64,000 nucleotides of DNA from Pseudomonas sp. AB6. GTDB taxonomy: Bacteria; Pseudomonadota; Gammaproteobacteria; Pseudomonadales; Pseudomonadaceae. Both the position numbers and the translations under genes were made by a program. Position 1 is the stretch's first letter; each line of letters starts with the position of its first letter. Below are positions 53,596 to 63,552 of this stretch, piece by piece. The notes beneath the pieces were generated by a model, which was given only the letters and a program-made list of their open reading frames with translations, ran no database searches and was not told the DNA's origin. The stretch lies in the NCBI RefSeq assembly GCF_034314105.1, contig NZ_JAVIWJ010000001.1:1551501-1615500 (forward strand), written 5' to 3'.

Positions 53596-55194
53596 TCAAT
53601 GCTGAAACAGACTCACAATATGCCCAAGACGTTGCGCATCTTCTCCTGCCGCGCGACCACGTGCCAAGGTGCTTTCCGACAGCTTGGCGGTGTGTCCAGC
53701 AACGTTGGCTACATTGGTTATCCGCTGGTTGATTTCGTCACTTACCGTCGATTGCTCGCGGGCAGCTTCCGCAATGTGCAGGCTCATTTTCGATATGGAA
53801 GCCACTAACACGCTAATATTGATAAGGGCCTGACCTGCTGTTTCAACTCTAGCTACGCCATTTTCGGCGTGCTCACGGCTTTCCTGCATCACTTTTACAG
53901 CGTGTTGCGAGACACTTTGTAGTCGCTCAATCATGCTTTGGATTTCTTGTGTTGAGGCTTGCGTGCGGCTGGCCAGTGTCCGCACCTCATCGGCCACCAC
54001 AGCGAATCCGCGCCCCTGTTCACCCGCACGCGCGGCTTCGATGGCAGCATTGAGTGCAAGTAGATTTGTCTGGTCAGCAATGTTGCGAATAACTTCAAGT
54101 ACACCGCCGATGGACTGCGAATGCGTCTGCAGTGCTTGAATAACCTCGGCGGCTTCACGCATTTCTTCGGCCAAAGTGCGTATATCATCAATTGTTTGAT
54201 TAACCACACCGATTGCGGTTTTCGCCTCACGATCAGCATCTTCTGTTTGAGCTGCGCTAGCTCGGGCATTGGAGGCGACACCTTGAACGGTGGCGGCCAT
54301 TTGGTTGATGGCGGTGGCGACCTGTTCAATTTCGACCCGCAGTACTTCGGCGCTTTGCTCAGCCGCCAATGCATCCGAGACCAGATAGCCGGACGATTGC
54401 CCCAAGGTATTACCCACTTCGGCAACTGTTGCGATTTGCCCACGTAGCCCAGCGATGAACTGATTAAAATCGGCGACCACCACACCAATTTCATCATCAT
54501 TCTCCTGATGCAAGACGACGCGTAGGTCACCGCTGCCAGCACTCAACTTTCGCAATGAACCCGACAAGTGATTTAGCGGCGGCAACACTCTTCGGTTGAT
54601 CAGCCACAGCGTGATGAGCATGAATACCAGTACAAGCCCCCACGCCAGCAAATTATTAAGTTTGAGAGACTTACGTACTGCTGCTGTGACGTCCTGGTTC
54701 GCCTGATATTTTTTGACCAAAGGCTCATGAAGGGCAGAGAAATTTTCTATTACCTCTTCCGAGCGCTTGTCAAAATCCTCCATCACCTTATCGCCAGCGG
54801 CTTTGCCTGAGGCGCTGTAGGCCTGAAACATGCGGTCGCCGATGCGATCAAGCGCCTCTATAGGCCCACGAGAAATTTCCAGCTCACGGCCCAGTTCGGG
54901 TATCAACGTTTTTAGCTCATTCAGTTTTTCAACTGCCTGTAGAGAATTTTGATGACCTTGAACAACAGAGTCTCGCTCACTGGTCAAACTGGCATCCGTG
55001 TAGAACTGCTGGACTTGTGCAGCGTGATAACGAAGCTCTTGAACGACTTCGCGCGCCTCGCTGATTTTCTCTGATTGATAGCCAAGCTCATCCATCCTCT
55101 CAACCTGCGAAGACGTCCATAAAGAAAGACCTAACGCCACAAGAACCATTGTGGTCGCGCTGCCAAACATTAGGCGTGCAATATTGAGGTTCAT
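53596..55194 (-). CDS. Methyl-accepting chemotaxis protein
   Basis: 532 residues. TM1 near residues 8-28, a helical periplasmic ligand domain (HBM or 4HB type, about 30-175), TM2 near 182-202, HAMP and the signalling hairpin ([32 protein letters not shown]). The tail ends LGHIVSLFQH without a CheR-binding pentapeptide. It shares strand and neighbourhood with the EAL gene. Ligand unknown. Confidence 0.92.
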   Translation of the reverse strand: MNLNIARLMFGSATTMVLVALGLSLWTSSQVERMDELGYQSEKISEAREVVQELRYHAAQVQQFYTDASLTSERDSVVQGHQNSLQAVEKLNELKTLIPELGRELEISRGPIEALDRIGDRMFQAYSASGKAAGDKVMEDFDKRSEEVIENFSALHEPLVKKYQANQDVTAAVRKSLKLNNLLAWGLVLVFMLITLWLINRRVLPPLNHLSGSLRKLSAGSGDLRVVLHQENDDEIGVVVADFNQFIAGLRGQIATVAEVGNTLGQSSGYLVSDALAAEQSAEVLRVEIEQVATAINQMAATVQGVASNARASAAQTEDADREAKTAIGVVNQTIDDIRTLAEEMREAAEVIQALQTHSQSIGGVLEVIRNIADQTNLLALNAAIEAARAGEQGRGFAVVADEVRTLASRTQASTQEIQSMIERLQSVSQHAVKVMQESREHAENGVARVETAGQALINISVLVASISKMSLHIAEAAREQSTVSDEINQRITNVANVAGHTAKLSESTLARGRAAGEDAQRLGHIVSLFQH

Positions 55195-55650
55195 TAATCG
55201 TCCTTCAGAGCGGTTTGGAGGTGGCCTTAAACTGTGAGCCCAAGAGCGCTAGAACCATGCCAGCACGAGGCCATGACTGATGATACGAACTTGCACATAC
55301 TTGTACAATAGCTATGCATGGGTATCACTTGTGCATAGGGATCAGAAGCGTGGTTTCCCTCACCGTCGACTCTATCTGTTTGTAACCGCTCCATTATCTC
55401 GATGATTCCCTCAGGCGTGTTGAGCTTTACCAGCGCTTGGCACCTGCCGCCCTGCATGCTGCGATTGACTTCAGATGATGAGCCTCGGCAAGGTGAGGCC
55501 GCGAGCTCAGGAGATCCTAATGTTTCCAACGTATTGGATGTTCTCCACCGGGTCGAACTTCAGGCGATAGCATCCGGGATCCCCAGTCATAAATGAATCA
55601 ACATATTAAAGCAGGGAATTTGCATCATTTTGATTGAATCCGAGCGGCCG
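55195..55650. other. Upstream region of the chemoreceptor gene, no gene seen
   Basis: About 450 bases probably include the chemoreceptor promoter. A minus-strand frame of 100 codons (55227-55529) has no recognisable features. A TGCACATAC/TTGTACAA stretch near 55288-55302 weakly recalls the pyp-upstream motif. Confidence 0.3.
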
Positions 55651-55841
55651 CTAAGCGAAGAACCCGTGGGTCATTCGCTCAAGCTCATCCCTGACCAGTA
55701 GGTATCCTTCAGCCTCGCGTGCAAGCTCCAGAGGCGCTCGGTCACCGAAAGCTTTTTGGGCTGATTGAGCCAAGCATCTGCCTTTTCTTTGTTGCCAAAA
55801 GTCTGTTCGGCTTGGTGCTTTATCTGCTCTAGATAATTCAT
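55651..55841 (-). pseudogene. Frameshifted antitoxin C-terminal (Xre/MbcA/ParS toxin-binding) remnant
   Basis: From ATG 55839-55841 the frame reads MNYLEQIKHQAEQTFGNKEK and DAWLNQPKK, then the -1 frame continues AFGDRAPLELAREAEGYLLV and RDELERMTHGFFA to TAG 55651. The joined product resembles the toxin-binding domain of Xre/MbcA/ParS antitoxins. The shift falls in an A-run (CCCAAAAAGC). Either one A was lost or a -1 slip occurs. No RES or Fic-type toxin gene is adjacent. The protein would be very short, so it may be a fragment. Confidence 0.5.
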
Positions 55842-56180
55842 CTCTGACTTCCGTGGGATGGGCGCTTATTGGTAGGCGCGAGGTTCGCAGACGATTAAGC
55901 GATTGCTCAAGCAGCTTCGATTTTGATGATGGGGCGTTTATGTCACTTTACTCTCTCCCTGGCAGCCGCCGATCACAAGGCCGTACCGACTACTGCAGGC
56001 TGGGCAGTCAATGCGCGTGCGTCGGCAGAGTATCTCTAGAAGCATTTTACCAAGGCGGTAAAGGATGTCGGGAATTTGGCTTGCTACCTGGGTACCGACC
56101 CAGACTATACTGAGGTACATAATAGAGCTGATCGGAGATGTGTCAGTTTTTTTATATATGGAATTTAAGAGAATTAGCAA

Positions 56181-56756
56181 TTGATTAATGATCTTCCGAC
56201 GTCAGATGAGTTTTTTTCCGCAGGTAAAGAGTTGCTGGACTTTGCTTGGGGTACACTTTTTGATCTTTTCACTGATTTAGATCAAGCGGAGTATTTTGGC
56301 TATGATCAGGCGGAGATGTCTGAGCCGTATTGGATTGCAGCTAAACGCCGACTGAGCACCTCTCTTGCTGTTGCCCAGCAGGGTGTTGAACAATTGTTGA
56401 AGGGAAAAATATGCGAAATTTCCCCATTCCTTTTAATCAGTGAACCCCCTGCAAAATGGCCATCACCTTACGGAGGGAAGTCTATAAGCTTCAATACCTT
56501 CAGGATGCCTGATGCTCAAGACTTGCCCAGAATATATGATACTTTCTCCAGTTCTCCCTTATCTAAGAAGTTCGCGGAAGCTTTCCGCTCGCAACGTGAA
56601 CAACGTAACGCTATTATGCATTCGACGGGTAAAGACTTTCGCATCCAGGCTACTGAAATCGTTGAGGTGATCCTGTTTTCTTACTCTGAACTTTGCCCGA
56701 ACGAATCCTGGTTAGGTATTCGTAGAGATTTTTTGAAAACGGGGCCAGCATCTTAG
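56181..56756 (+). CDS. HEPN-like domain protein, ending in an amber codon
   Basis: 191 residues from TTG 56181. The motif REQRNAIMHS fits the R-x4-H active site of HEPN ribonucleases, and helices around VAQQGVEQLLKGKICE agree. A TAG at 56754-56756 ends the frame, but the same frame continues with a coding-like segment into a zinc ribbon (next entry), so the true gene may be about 300 residues. HEPN nucleases are common in defence and toxin systems. Bases 55842-56180 hold no clear gene. Confidence 0.55.
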   Translation: MINDLPTSDEFFSAGKELLDFAWGTLFDLFTDLDQAEYFGYDQAEMSEPYWIAAKRRLSTSLAVAQQGVEQLLKGKICEISPFLLISEPPAKWPSPYGGKSISFNTFRMPDAQDLPRIYDTFSSSPLSKKFAEAFRSQREQRNAIMHSTGKDFRIQATEIVEVILFSYSELCPNESWLGIRRDFLKTGPAS

Positions 56757-57086
56757 CTTGGTAGCGGCGAATTTGCGACTAACCGAGTTTGTTGGGAAGC
56801 AAAGATCGCGATCGACAAACTTCCTCCGGCTTCGGTGTCTCGGTATTTTGGCATCGATAAGAAGCAACATCGCTTTTTTTGCCCACAGTGTATACAAGAC
56901 GCTAGTTCCGACGATAGTTTTGAATACCCTTTGGCAGTGTTGAATCCTAAGGGGGCTAAGACAAGAAAATTGTATTGCCCTGTATGTGATTCCGAGCACA
57001 AAGTGAGGCGGAAGCCGTGCCCTGCTAATTGTGGCGCGAACGTTTTGGATGATGAGGGTACTTGCCTGCTTTGCAAGCAGTCGTGA
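56757..57086 (+). pseudogene. Zinc-ribbon C-terminal segment in frame after amber codon
   Basis: Directly in frame with the HEPN-like gene, after TAG 56754-56756, it reads GEFATNRVCWEAKIAI then FFCPQC, YCPVCDSEH and CLLCKQS, ending TGA 57084-57086. Several CxxC pairs suggest zinc ribbons. No start with ribosome site is evident at the junction (ATG-equivalent GTG at 56835 lacks one), so readthrough or a nonsense mutation is more likely than a separate gene. Confidence 0.5.
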
Positions 57087-57143
57087 CTAACAGGGTTGAT
57101 TATCGCTCTATTCGCCCGCGTCTGACTATCCGACAACCAAGGT

Positions 57144-57350
57144 CGGCCGTGGGCTCTGGGTCGTAAATACTGGTTATTTACTGTTTCACTACGTAGCGGA
57201 AAACGGGCGGCTGCGATTATGAATTTGATCCAATCGGGAAGGTTGAACGGGTATGATACATACTCCTATGTGATGGACGTTTTCACGCGTCCGCCAGCGC
57301 AGCGTGCAAGTGTTATTTCTGAATCGGTGCCGCACAGGTGGCGACCGGTA
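57144..57350 (+). pseudogene. IS66-family TnpC C-terminal fragment
   Basis: The frame reads RPWALGRKYWLFTVSLRSGK and AAAIMNLIQSGRLNGYDTY, then SESVPHRWRP, closely matching the end of IS66 TnpC transposases. It is missing all upstream parts and tnpA/tnpB. The rest, 57351-57932, contains no gene I can identify. It lies between the HEPN gene and the helicase operon end. Confidence 0.75.
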
Positions 57351-57932
57351 GTTATGAAAGTCGGATACCCAGGAACTTACCGTTTTTTTGGCAATGCTAA
57401 CTTAGGGCAGGCTGGAGTACGCTTCTCTGCTCTGATATTTTCAGTGGCTAAGGCACTAGTCTGCCGCCTAAATACGCATGCGCTAGAGCGATGCCGAGGT
57501 ATAGATAGAGCTGAAAAACATCAAAGACGGGAGAACAAGTGAGAAAGGAGTTTTTGAAGTCTGCAGAATCCGAGTGGAGGATAAAATCAGTATTGATATC
57601 GGAAGTTTTGGTATCTGCCTATCGTATATAGTACCCGCTCAGGTGGCATGCTGAGTATTTGTCAATCCGGATGGTCACTCACTTAATTTTGGCTCAAAGT
57701 GAAAATACCCGAACAATCCTTTGATATTCCAATGGTCTGTCCGGCTGCAGGGCGGGCGGTAGTAGAGAGGCATGGGTGCAGACGTCTTCGAGGAGATGCT
57801 TTTGCTAGTGAATTTGTAAACCTGCGCCCTTATACTTTAACAAAGACGCAAATTAAGCAACACCACCCGGCGAAAAACTAACGCCCTAGGAGCGAAGACA
57901 GTTCAATCAACGTCCCTAGGCCAGCGTTTGCT

Positions 57933-59972
57933 CTATGAGCCGCTCCAGAACCCCTTCCGAATCGTCAGCGACGCTTCCCTGTTTGCTGGCCCTCCATGAA
58001 TGTATGCACGGGACAACCCTTGATTAAAGGTTTCGCATCCGATCTCAACCTGCACGCAGCCGCTGCAGGAGCTCCCCATGTCCGTGCACACCGGGTCGAA
58101 AGCACAGCTGAAGGCAAACATACTGGCATCGTCGAACCAACGCTTCAGGTAATGCTGAAAAAGAGTCAGCAGACCCCCTGCGGTATAGTTCTGGACTGAT
58201 GAGACGTACAAGATCACTGACAAATCCATCGGCAGCAGGTATTCCTGAATACTCTTGGAGTCGTACCCCGTGTGGCGGCGCGCCGTGAGCATCAGGGAAT
58301 GGCTGATTGAGTGCAACAGATGAAAAGGAGCACCTTTCTCCGGATGGGCCTGAGGGATCGCTTTCGCAACCATGCCCGGATGCAGCGACAGCGTCGGGTA
58401 ATGGCTCAGGATATAGGCATGGCTCTTAGACCTGTCTACAAGTACATCATCGCCTGGTGTTTCCAGGTGCGCAGAGTCGATACACCATCGCAACACCCTG
58501 CAAGGATCTAGCCGGATCCAGAGCGCTTCAGTTTTTGCTGACATGGCATACACCGACGTTTTGCCTCTCATGGCCTCGTCTATCCGATCAGCAAACGCGT
58601 TGAGTACGACTGGCGGCACTCCTTCAGTGCCGGATGGGCTGCTTTTTTCACGTGTATACCCAAGTGTAGCCAAAACAACTCGCAAGTCCGGAATGTGAGA
58701 GATCGATTCAATTGCGTAACGCGCTTGTACGCTGCTCCATTGCTCGCTAAGGGCCGCGCGCTCCAACGGGTCAGTAGTCGCTGCGATTTGTTGCTCAACC
58801 GATATGCCGGTAACGTCATGCTGAAGGAAAACGGCCTCAAGTGATCGGCGGTGCTGCATCAATCCAATCAGCGTGCTCTCGTCTGGAACGAGGGAGCGCA
58901 CCTCCTTAAAGCAACCTGATGAGCTAGCAAGCTTGGCGTCAATTTCCGCAATTTCTTTATTGGTGGACTTCAGCATCTCGGCCATGAACTCATCGGCTTT
59001 GGCCAGTTGGGTGAACCTGAGGACGCTTTCGTATTTTTTGGCTCTAATGGCCCGAAGCGCCTCTTGTTCGGCCTCATCTGCAACACTGGAGGACAACAGT
59101 TGTGAAAGTTTTTGTTCCAGCTCGCGTCCGGTGATTTTGCGTAGCAGGGCGAGCGCTACACCCTGCGCAATGTCTTGCGCGGGCCCGGTTCCTGCGGGCT
59201 GCTCGTCATGCAGACACTGCAGCAATTTCGCAATGAGCTTGCCTCGATCCTCGCTCAGTGCGATGTATTGGGTGCTTTGGGCGTAAAACGATTCTCCGCT
59301 CGTGAGCGGGGTGCCCCGCTTGTTGATTTCTTGTTGGTAGCGGTCGTTGCAGGCAGGGCAGTTGTCTTGAAGCGAACCTGCCAGCTTGTCGTTAGTTTCG
59401 ACGTCAAAAAAAGAGGAGTGAATGAACGAGCCAGCATCTCGATACCCAATATTCCTGTTGCGCCGCGCCGAATGATGTATGTAGATCGGGCTGCCGTAGC
59501 CGCATCGATGTACTGCCAGATACGGAATCTGGATCATCTCTCCGGAGCATCCAGCGCGCTTGCAGGATATATAGCTTCGCCCGGCTCGATTCTTGATCCG
59601 AGATTCCATCTTAGAGAGCGCCTGGTCTTCGGTTAACCAAGAGTCGTGAAAGTCGATGACCTTGCATTTTTTGCAAGTAAGCATCAACGGCGCGGGAGTG
59701 ACCGAGATTTCCGAAGGCGACTGAATTTCAAGTCGCTTCTTTTCAGCCGCTGTCATGAAAGTAGGGTCTACAACGCCGCCTAATCTAACCCAGTCGTTCA
59801 CGAAGTTGAGCACGGCTTCACGCAGTTGCTCTTTGTCTACACCATCCAACGAGGAACCACTGCTAAGCACTCCAACCACACGGCCATAAGCTTGGTTTCG
59901 TAGTCGCGTGTAGGCACCAGGGAGAAAGGACTCTCTGAAGAGACGGCTGCGGCTCACATATTCCTTATCCAT
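57933..59972 (-). CDS. DUF1998-containing protein, DISARM DrmB-like
   Basis: 679 residues. Zinc-ribbon pairs occur near 99-102 (CKKCK) and further on (CKRAGCSGE, CPACNDRY). The C-terminus GSSCSGCVQVEIGCETFNQG followed by SRAYIHGG is the DUF1998 signature. DrmB-type proteins accompany the DrmA helicase in DISARM phage defence. The N-terminus lacks the usual RPSQ...GxGxxxD motif of DrmB, so it is divergent. The gene follows the helicase by 10 bases. No PLD-type drmC gene follows; IS66 debris lies there. Confidence 0.65.
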   Translation of the reverse strand: MDKEYVSRSRLFRESFLPGAYTRLRNQAYGRVVGVLSSGSSLDGVDKEQLREAVLNFVNDWVRLGGVVDPTFMTAAEKKRLEIQSPSEISVTPAPLMLTCKKCKVIDFHDSWLTEDQALSKMESRIKNRAGRSYISCKRAGCSGEMIQIPYLAVHRCGYGSPIYIHHSARRNRNIGYRDAGSFIHSSFFDVETNDKLAGSLQDNCPACNDRYQQEINKRGTPLTSGESFYAQSTQYIALSEDRGKLIAKLLQCLHDEQPAGTGPAQDIAQGVALALLRKITGRELEQKLSQLLSSSVADEAEQEALRAIRAKKYESVLRFTQLAKADEFMAEMLKSTNKEIAEIDAKLASSSGCFKEVRSLVPDESTLIGLMQHRRSLEAVFLQHDVTGISVEQQIAATTDPLERAALSEQWSSVQARYAIESISHIPDLRVVLATLGYTREKSSPSGTEGVPPVVLNAFADRIDEAMRGKTSVYAMSAKTEALWIRLDPCRVLRWCIDSAHLETPGDDVLVDRSKSHAYILSHYPTLSLHPGMVAKAIPQAHPEKGAPFHLLHSISHSLMLTARRHTGYDSKSIQEYLLPMDLSVILYVSSVQNYTAGGLLTLFQHYLKRWFDDASMFAFSCAFDPVCTDMGSSCSGCVQVEIGCETFNQGLSRAYIHGGPANREASLTIRKGFWSGS

Positions 59973-59982
59973 ATTCGTATCC

Positions 59983-62900
59983 TTACCTGGCTAGGGCCAT
60001 AAGAACCTGGTCAGCAGCGCTGTTGACCGGTTTGATCAAAATCTGGTTCTCAATATCGCGAAACGAACGGAAGGGCGCATAGCCAAATATGTCACCTAGC
60101 GCTTCGCTTATCGTTTGAGCATTTTTACTCCCGGGCCAGTTTTCCAGTTCAAAAAACGCATTGTCTACGCGCTCCTTGAGGGCGGTATTGAATCCGGATA
60201 TGACGCGCTGATCGAACTTTCCCTGCAGCGATGCGGGGATACGTAGGGAATTGATGACCACGGTTTTGATTTGCTCAGCGATCGCTTTGCCACTGCTGCC
60301 GCGTAATAAAGAGACCAGTGGGCTTACATAGTTTGAGATATCTGATCCCCACGGTTGTTGCCGTGCCCAGTTCAGGATGATTGATGAGAGGATTCCCGGC
60401 AGTGTACGGTCGATGATATTGGGTGCAAACCGGTTGATCGGAACCGAGTCGACGAGGCGATCAAGGAAGGTGTGGTAGTCCCCAAAGTTCATGAATACGC
60501 CGGACTCGAAAAGTTGGTGCGAAGAAAGCACGCAAAATACGATTCCCGGATGTACGCGCCCACTCCGTGCAGATGCCTGGATATATTCAGCTGTGGATTT
60601 TGGCCATCCGGCCATGATCATAAAATTCAGTTCAGCGATATCCACCCTGTGTGATACCACGCTGGTGGCAATAATGTGCCGGCAGTTATCGTCCGGGGCT
60701 TTCGTTTCGACATGGCGGATGGCATCGAGGATCATGTCCAAACGGGTCTCACCGCCTAACAAGCGGGCGTTACGCTCTACCCCTGTTTTGTTGTTGACCT
60801 CTTCCATGTAGCGCATGATTTCCGTGATATTGCGCTTGCTGTTCGCATACACCAGATCAGTGTTGAGATTTTTCTCAATGTAGCGCAATGCGTCACCAGC
60901 TTGTGCCGCGGTGAGTTCCAACTGCGTGAGTAGGGAGGGATCGCCGGCGGCGAGGCGGATCCGCCATTGATCCACCTGATCCAGAAACCGAGAGCTGACT
61001 TCAGCCACCGCCTGCATCGCAATTCTTCCTCGGCCAATAGGAAGAATGCCAGCAAACCACCGACGAATCAGTGGTACTTCGGTTTCAGTATCCTGAACTT
61101 TACGCGCATAGAAAGACTCACCCTGATGTACCCCAGGGGCTGGGAATCTTACCGCCTTTCGCAGGTACAAATGATGGATATGGTCTTCGAAATCCTTGAT
61201 CGTAGCCGTGGCCGCCAGCACTTTGGGGGCCCGACCATGGTGGCTGATCTGGAGGGTGCTCAACAGCGTTTCATAGTGCGCGTCGAAATTTCCCAGCGAC
61301 TCGCGCAACAAGTGCAATTCGTCCTGCACGAGCAGGGCAAACCCAGGGTCTTTCATTGGCGGTACGGCGACCACTTTCAGTTCGCTTGTCCTGGTGTTAT
61401 TGCCGCACTGGACACCTTCCCAAGCGTCGTTTTTCTTTACGATCCGACGATGCTCGCATTTGGATGCCTGCGTAAATCCATGCTCGGGACAAAAATAGCG
61501 CGCGCCGCCGAAATAATTCGCGAACCTTTTGTTGTGGCCAATCACCGCGAGCTTATCCACGGTGCCAACCAGAACCGAGGGCAGATATCGGTAGCATTCT
61601 TCATCTGATACGTAGATGCCGATTTCACCCCTGATCCCCTCGCCGTGGATCCCGGCGTCCGCTTCGGTGTTTGACCAACATCCCTCGTTGGTACACACAT
61701 GCTTGATGCGTGCGCGAACCAGATCTTTCTCGATGCTTACAGAGCCCGATGAACCGCAGTAGGGACAGTCACTGATGAATTGATAGGCCTTCAGCCGTTC
61801 TTCGCTAATAGCAGGTAAAAAGCCTTTTTGTACGTCGTCCCCAAATGTGCTGCTAATGCGACTGGGCGTTCCGTCACCGGTGTAGTAGCCAATCGTCAGC
61901 GGCCAGCCGCCGAGGTTTTCACGCTGGCGGATCTTATTGGTTTGGGCTAGCACGAAGGAAAGTCGTTGGAATTGTTGCACCGACAACATGCGTAAAGGGA
62001 ACCGTATCCATGCGGTGGTACCGTGATCCCGGCCTCTCATCCGTGCGAATAGCATCGCCATGCTGATGATGCCCAAGTACGCCTCTGTCTTACCGCCGCC
62101 GGTGGCAAACCATAGAACGTCTGCGGTTTCCATGCTGCCCCGAAGTTCTGTTACAGGAGCATGGCGTTCGTAGATCGAGCGTATTTGGGTCAGGATGAAG
62201 CCGAGCTGAAACAGATGCCAGCCGGCAAACTTCTTACCCTGCATTTTGATGGCCCGGGCCATGGCCTCGTTCATCCACTGGAAGCACTGGCGCAGATCGT
62301 CATGCTCTCGCAACAGGTCTACACCGTCTCGGATCCTGCTGATTTCAAATTGGAAGGAGTCCCGGTCTGCAATGGCTATATCACGATCTGCCATGAGCCC
62401 TGCTGACTCCAGAGAATGAATTCTAGAGGCCCACAGCCCCAAGTATTGTTCCTGGGCGTTGAGGAAACTTTCACAGACGACCAAAGGGTCGTGCGCGAGT
62501 CGTTTATAATCAGGAGCGTGCGTCATGCCCACATCGCCTGGCCGGGGTGCGTCAACCCGGGCCTGGGCTGAAGTGGGCATGCCATCGGTCATGAACTTAT
62601 TGTCGTCGAGCTGAATAACACCGCAACTGACCCCATAACCCGGCAGACCGTCATCATCCCTGTACCGATAGTCCTCGGGCTGCAGGCGGTGAGGAACTTT
62701 GTGGCTTGTCCCGGCAGCCAGCTGTGCCACCAGGCGAGCATCGAGGAGGTATGGAAACTCGATACCGAAAGCACGGGCATTTGCGGTGGTGGTCTGGTTC
62801 TCCAAAAACAGCTCAAGCAAAAAGCGGCCTTCCATGTTCGCCCCAAAGGCAGTTGGCGCAGGGCGCAAACGACCGCGGAGGTTGATCTCATAGCTGAGAA

Positions 62901-63543
62901 TCTCATTGGGGTCAGAGATAATTTGTTCATATACGGCGTAGTTCAGCCCTCGCTGATCAGCTAACGCAGCTTCACTCCATTCGAAACTGAGTCTGGCCCC
63001 CCCGTTGGGGTTCAGGCGGCAGCGGCGCATGATTCGGGGGTCGTCCAACCACCGATTTTTCTCTATGTTGAGGGTAGCGGTGACCACCGACTTGGCGGAC
63101 ATCCACTCGTTTGGCTTAGCTGGATCAAACGCGAGTGTGATTTCCGAAAAACAGACCGTGTATCGTTTGAACGTTACCGAAATGGTTTGGCTTCTGCGCG
63201 GCGTTGCACCGTCGAGAATGACGTCTCGCGCCATGCTGCGGATGTCCGGTATGTATCTGTGCACCAGATCAAATTGCCCGCTTAGTTCGCACTGGATTAG
63301 CCCTTCAGCGTCCGGCGAGACCAGCAGCACAATTCCCACCGAGTTAGGGGGCTGCGGCCCGGTGTAGTCAATGTCCGGTGCGGGGCCAATGCAGCCCACC
63401 AAGCTAAGCCGATTAGGCTCAGTGCCGTCATACAATTTGCCTTCAGGAGGCAGTACGTCCGCATCCTTGTCACTGAGTCGCAGGCGCATCTCACTGAGAA
63501 ATGCGGCTGTCAGTCCCATTTCCTCTCGATAATTGAGCGTCAT
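59983..63543 (-). CDS. SF2 helicase, DISARM DrmA-like
   Basis: 1186 residues. Helicase motifs: Walker A LWFATGGGKTEAYLGI (about 475-490), AWIRFPLRMLSVQQFQRLSF, VGTVDKLAVIGHNKRFANYF, Walker B-like VQDELHLLRESLGNFDAHYE (about 735) and motif VI-like ASARSGRVHPGIVFCVL. The TGGGKTEA and QDELHLL forms are typical of DrmA. A zinc knuckle CPYCGSSGSV lies in between. Expected role: DNA translocation or loop recognition in anti-phage defence. It is followed by the DUF1998 gene after 10 bases and preceded by the next gene by 9 bases. Confidence 0.7.
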   Translation of the reverse strand: MTLNYREEMGLTAAFLSEMRLRLSDKDADVLPPEGKLYDGTEPNRLSLVGCIGPAPDIDYTGPQPPNSVGIVLLVSPDAEGLIQCELSGQFDLVHRYIPDIRSMARDVILDGATPRRSQTISVTFKRYTVCFSEITLAFDPAKPNEWMSAKSVVTATLNIEKNRWLDDPRIMRRCRLNPNGGARLSFEWSEAALADQRGLNYAVYEQIISDPNEILSYEINLRGRLRPAPTAFGANMEGRFLLELFLENQTTTANARAFGIEFPYLLDARLVAQLAAGTSHKVPHRLQPEDYRYRDDDGLPGYGVSCGVIQLDDNKFMTDGMPTSAQARVDAPRPGDVGMTHAPDYKRLAHDPLVVCESFLNAQEQYLGLWASRIHSLESAGLMADRDIAIADRDSFQFEISRIRDGVDLLREHDDLRQCFQWMNEAMARAIKMQGKKFAGWHLFQLGFILTQIRSIYERHAPVTELRGSMETADVLWFATGGGKTEAYLGIISMAMLFARMRGRDHGTTAWIRFPLRMLSVQQFQRLSFVLAQTNKIRQRENLGGWPLTIGYYTGDGTPSRISSTFGDDVQKGFLPAISEERLKAYQFISDCPYCGSSGSVSIEKDLVRARIKHVCTNEGCWSNTEADAGIHGEGIRGEIGIYVSDEECYRYLPSVLVGTVDKLAVIGHNKRFANYFGGARYFCPEHGFTQASKCEHRRIVKKNDAWEGVQCGNNTRTSELKVVAVPPMKDPGFALLVQDELHLLRESLGNFDAHYETLLSTLQISHHGRAPKVLAATATIKDFEDHIHHLYLRKAVRFPAPGVHQGESFYARKVQDTETEVPLIRRWFAGILPIGRGRIAMQAVAEVSSRFLDQVDQWRIRLAAGDPSLLTQLELTAAQAGDALRYIEKNLNTDLVYANSKRNITEIMRYMEEVNNKTGVERNARLLGGETRLDMILDAIRHVETKAPDDNCRHIIATSVVSHRVDIAELNFMIMAGWPKSTAEYIQASARSGRVHPGIVFCVLSSHQLFESGVFMNFGDYHTFLDRLVDSVPINRFAPNIIDRTLPGILSSIILNWARQQPWGSDISNYVSPLVSLLRGSSGKAIAEQIKTVVINSLRIPASLQGKFDQRVISGFNTALKERVDNAFFELENWPGSKNAQTISEALGDIFGYAPFRSFRDIENQILIKPVNSAADQVLMALAR

Positions 63544-63552
63544 GGAGCTTCC

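Noticed and set aside
55288..55302. Second copy of the pyp TGTACA operator before the chemoreceptor
   Set aside because: Only one TTGTACAA site is seen, without the paired spacing of the pyp promoter; may be chance.
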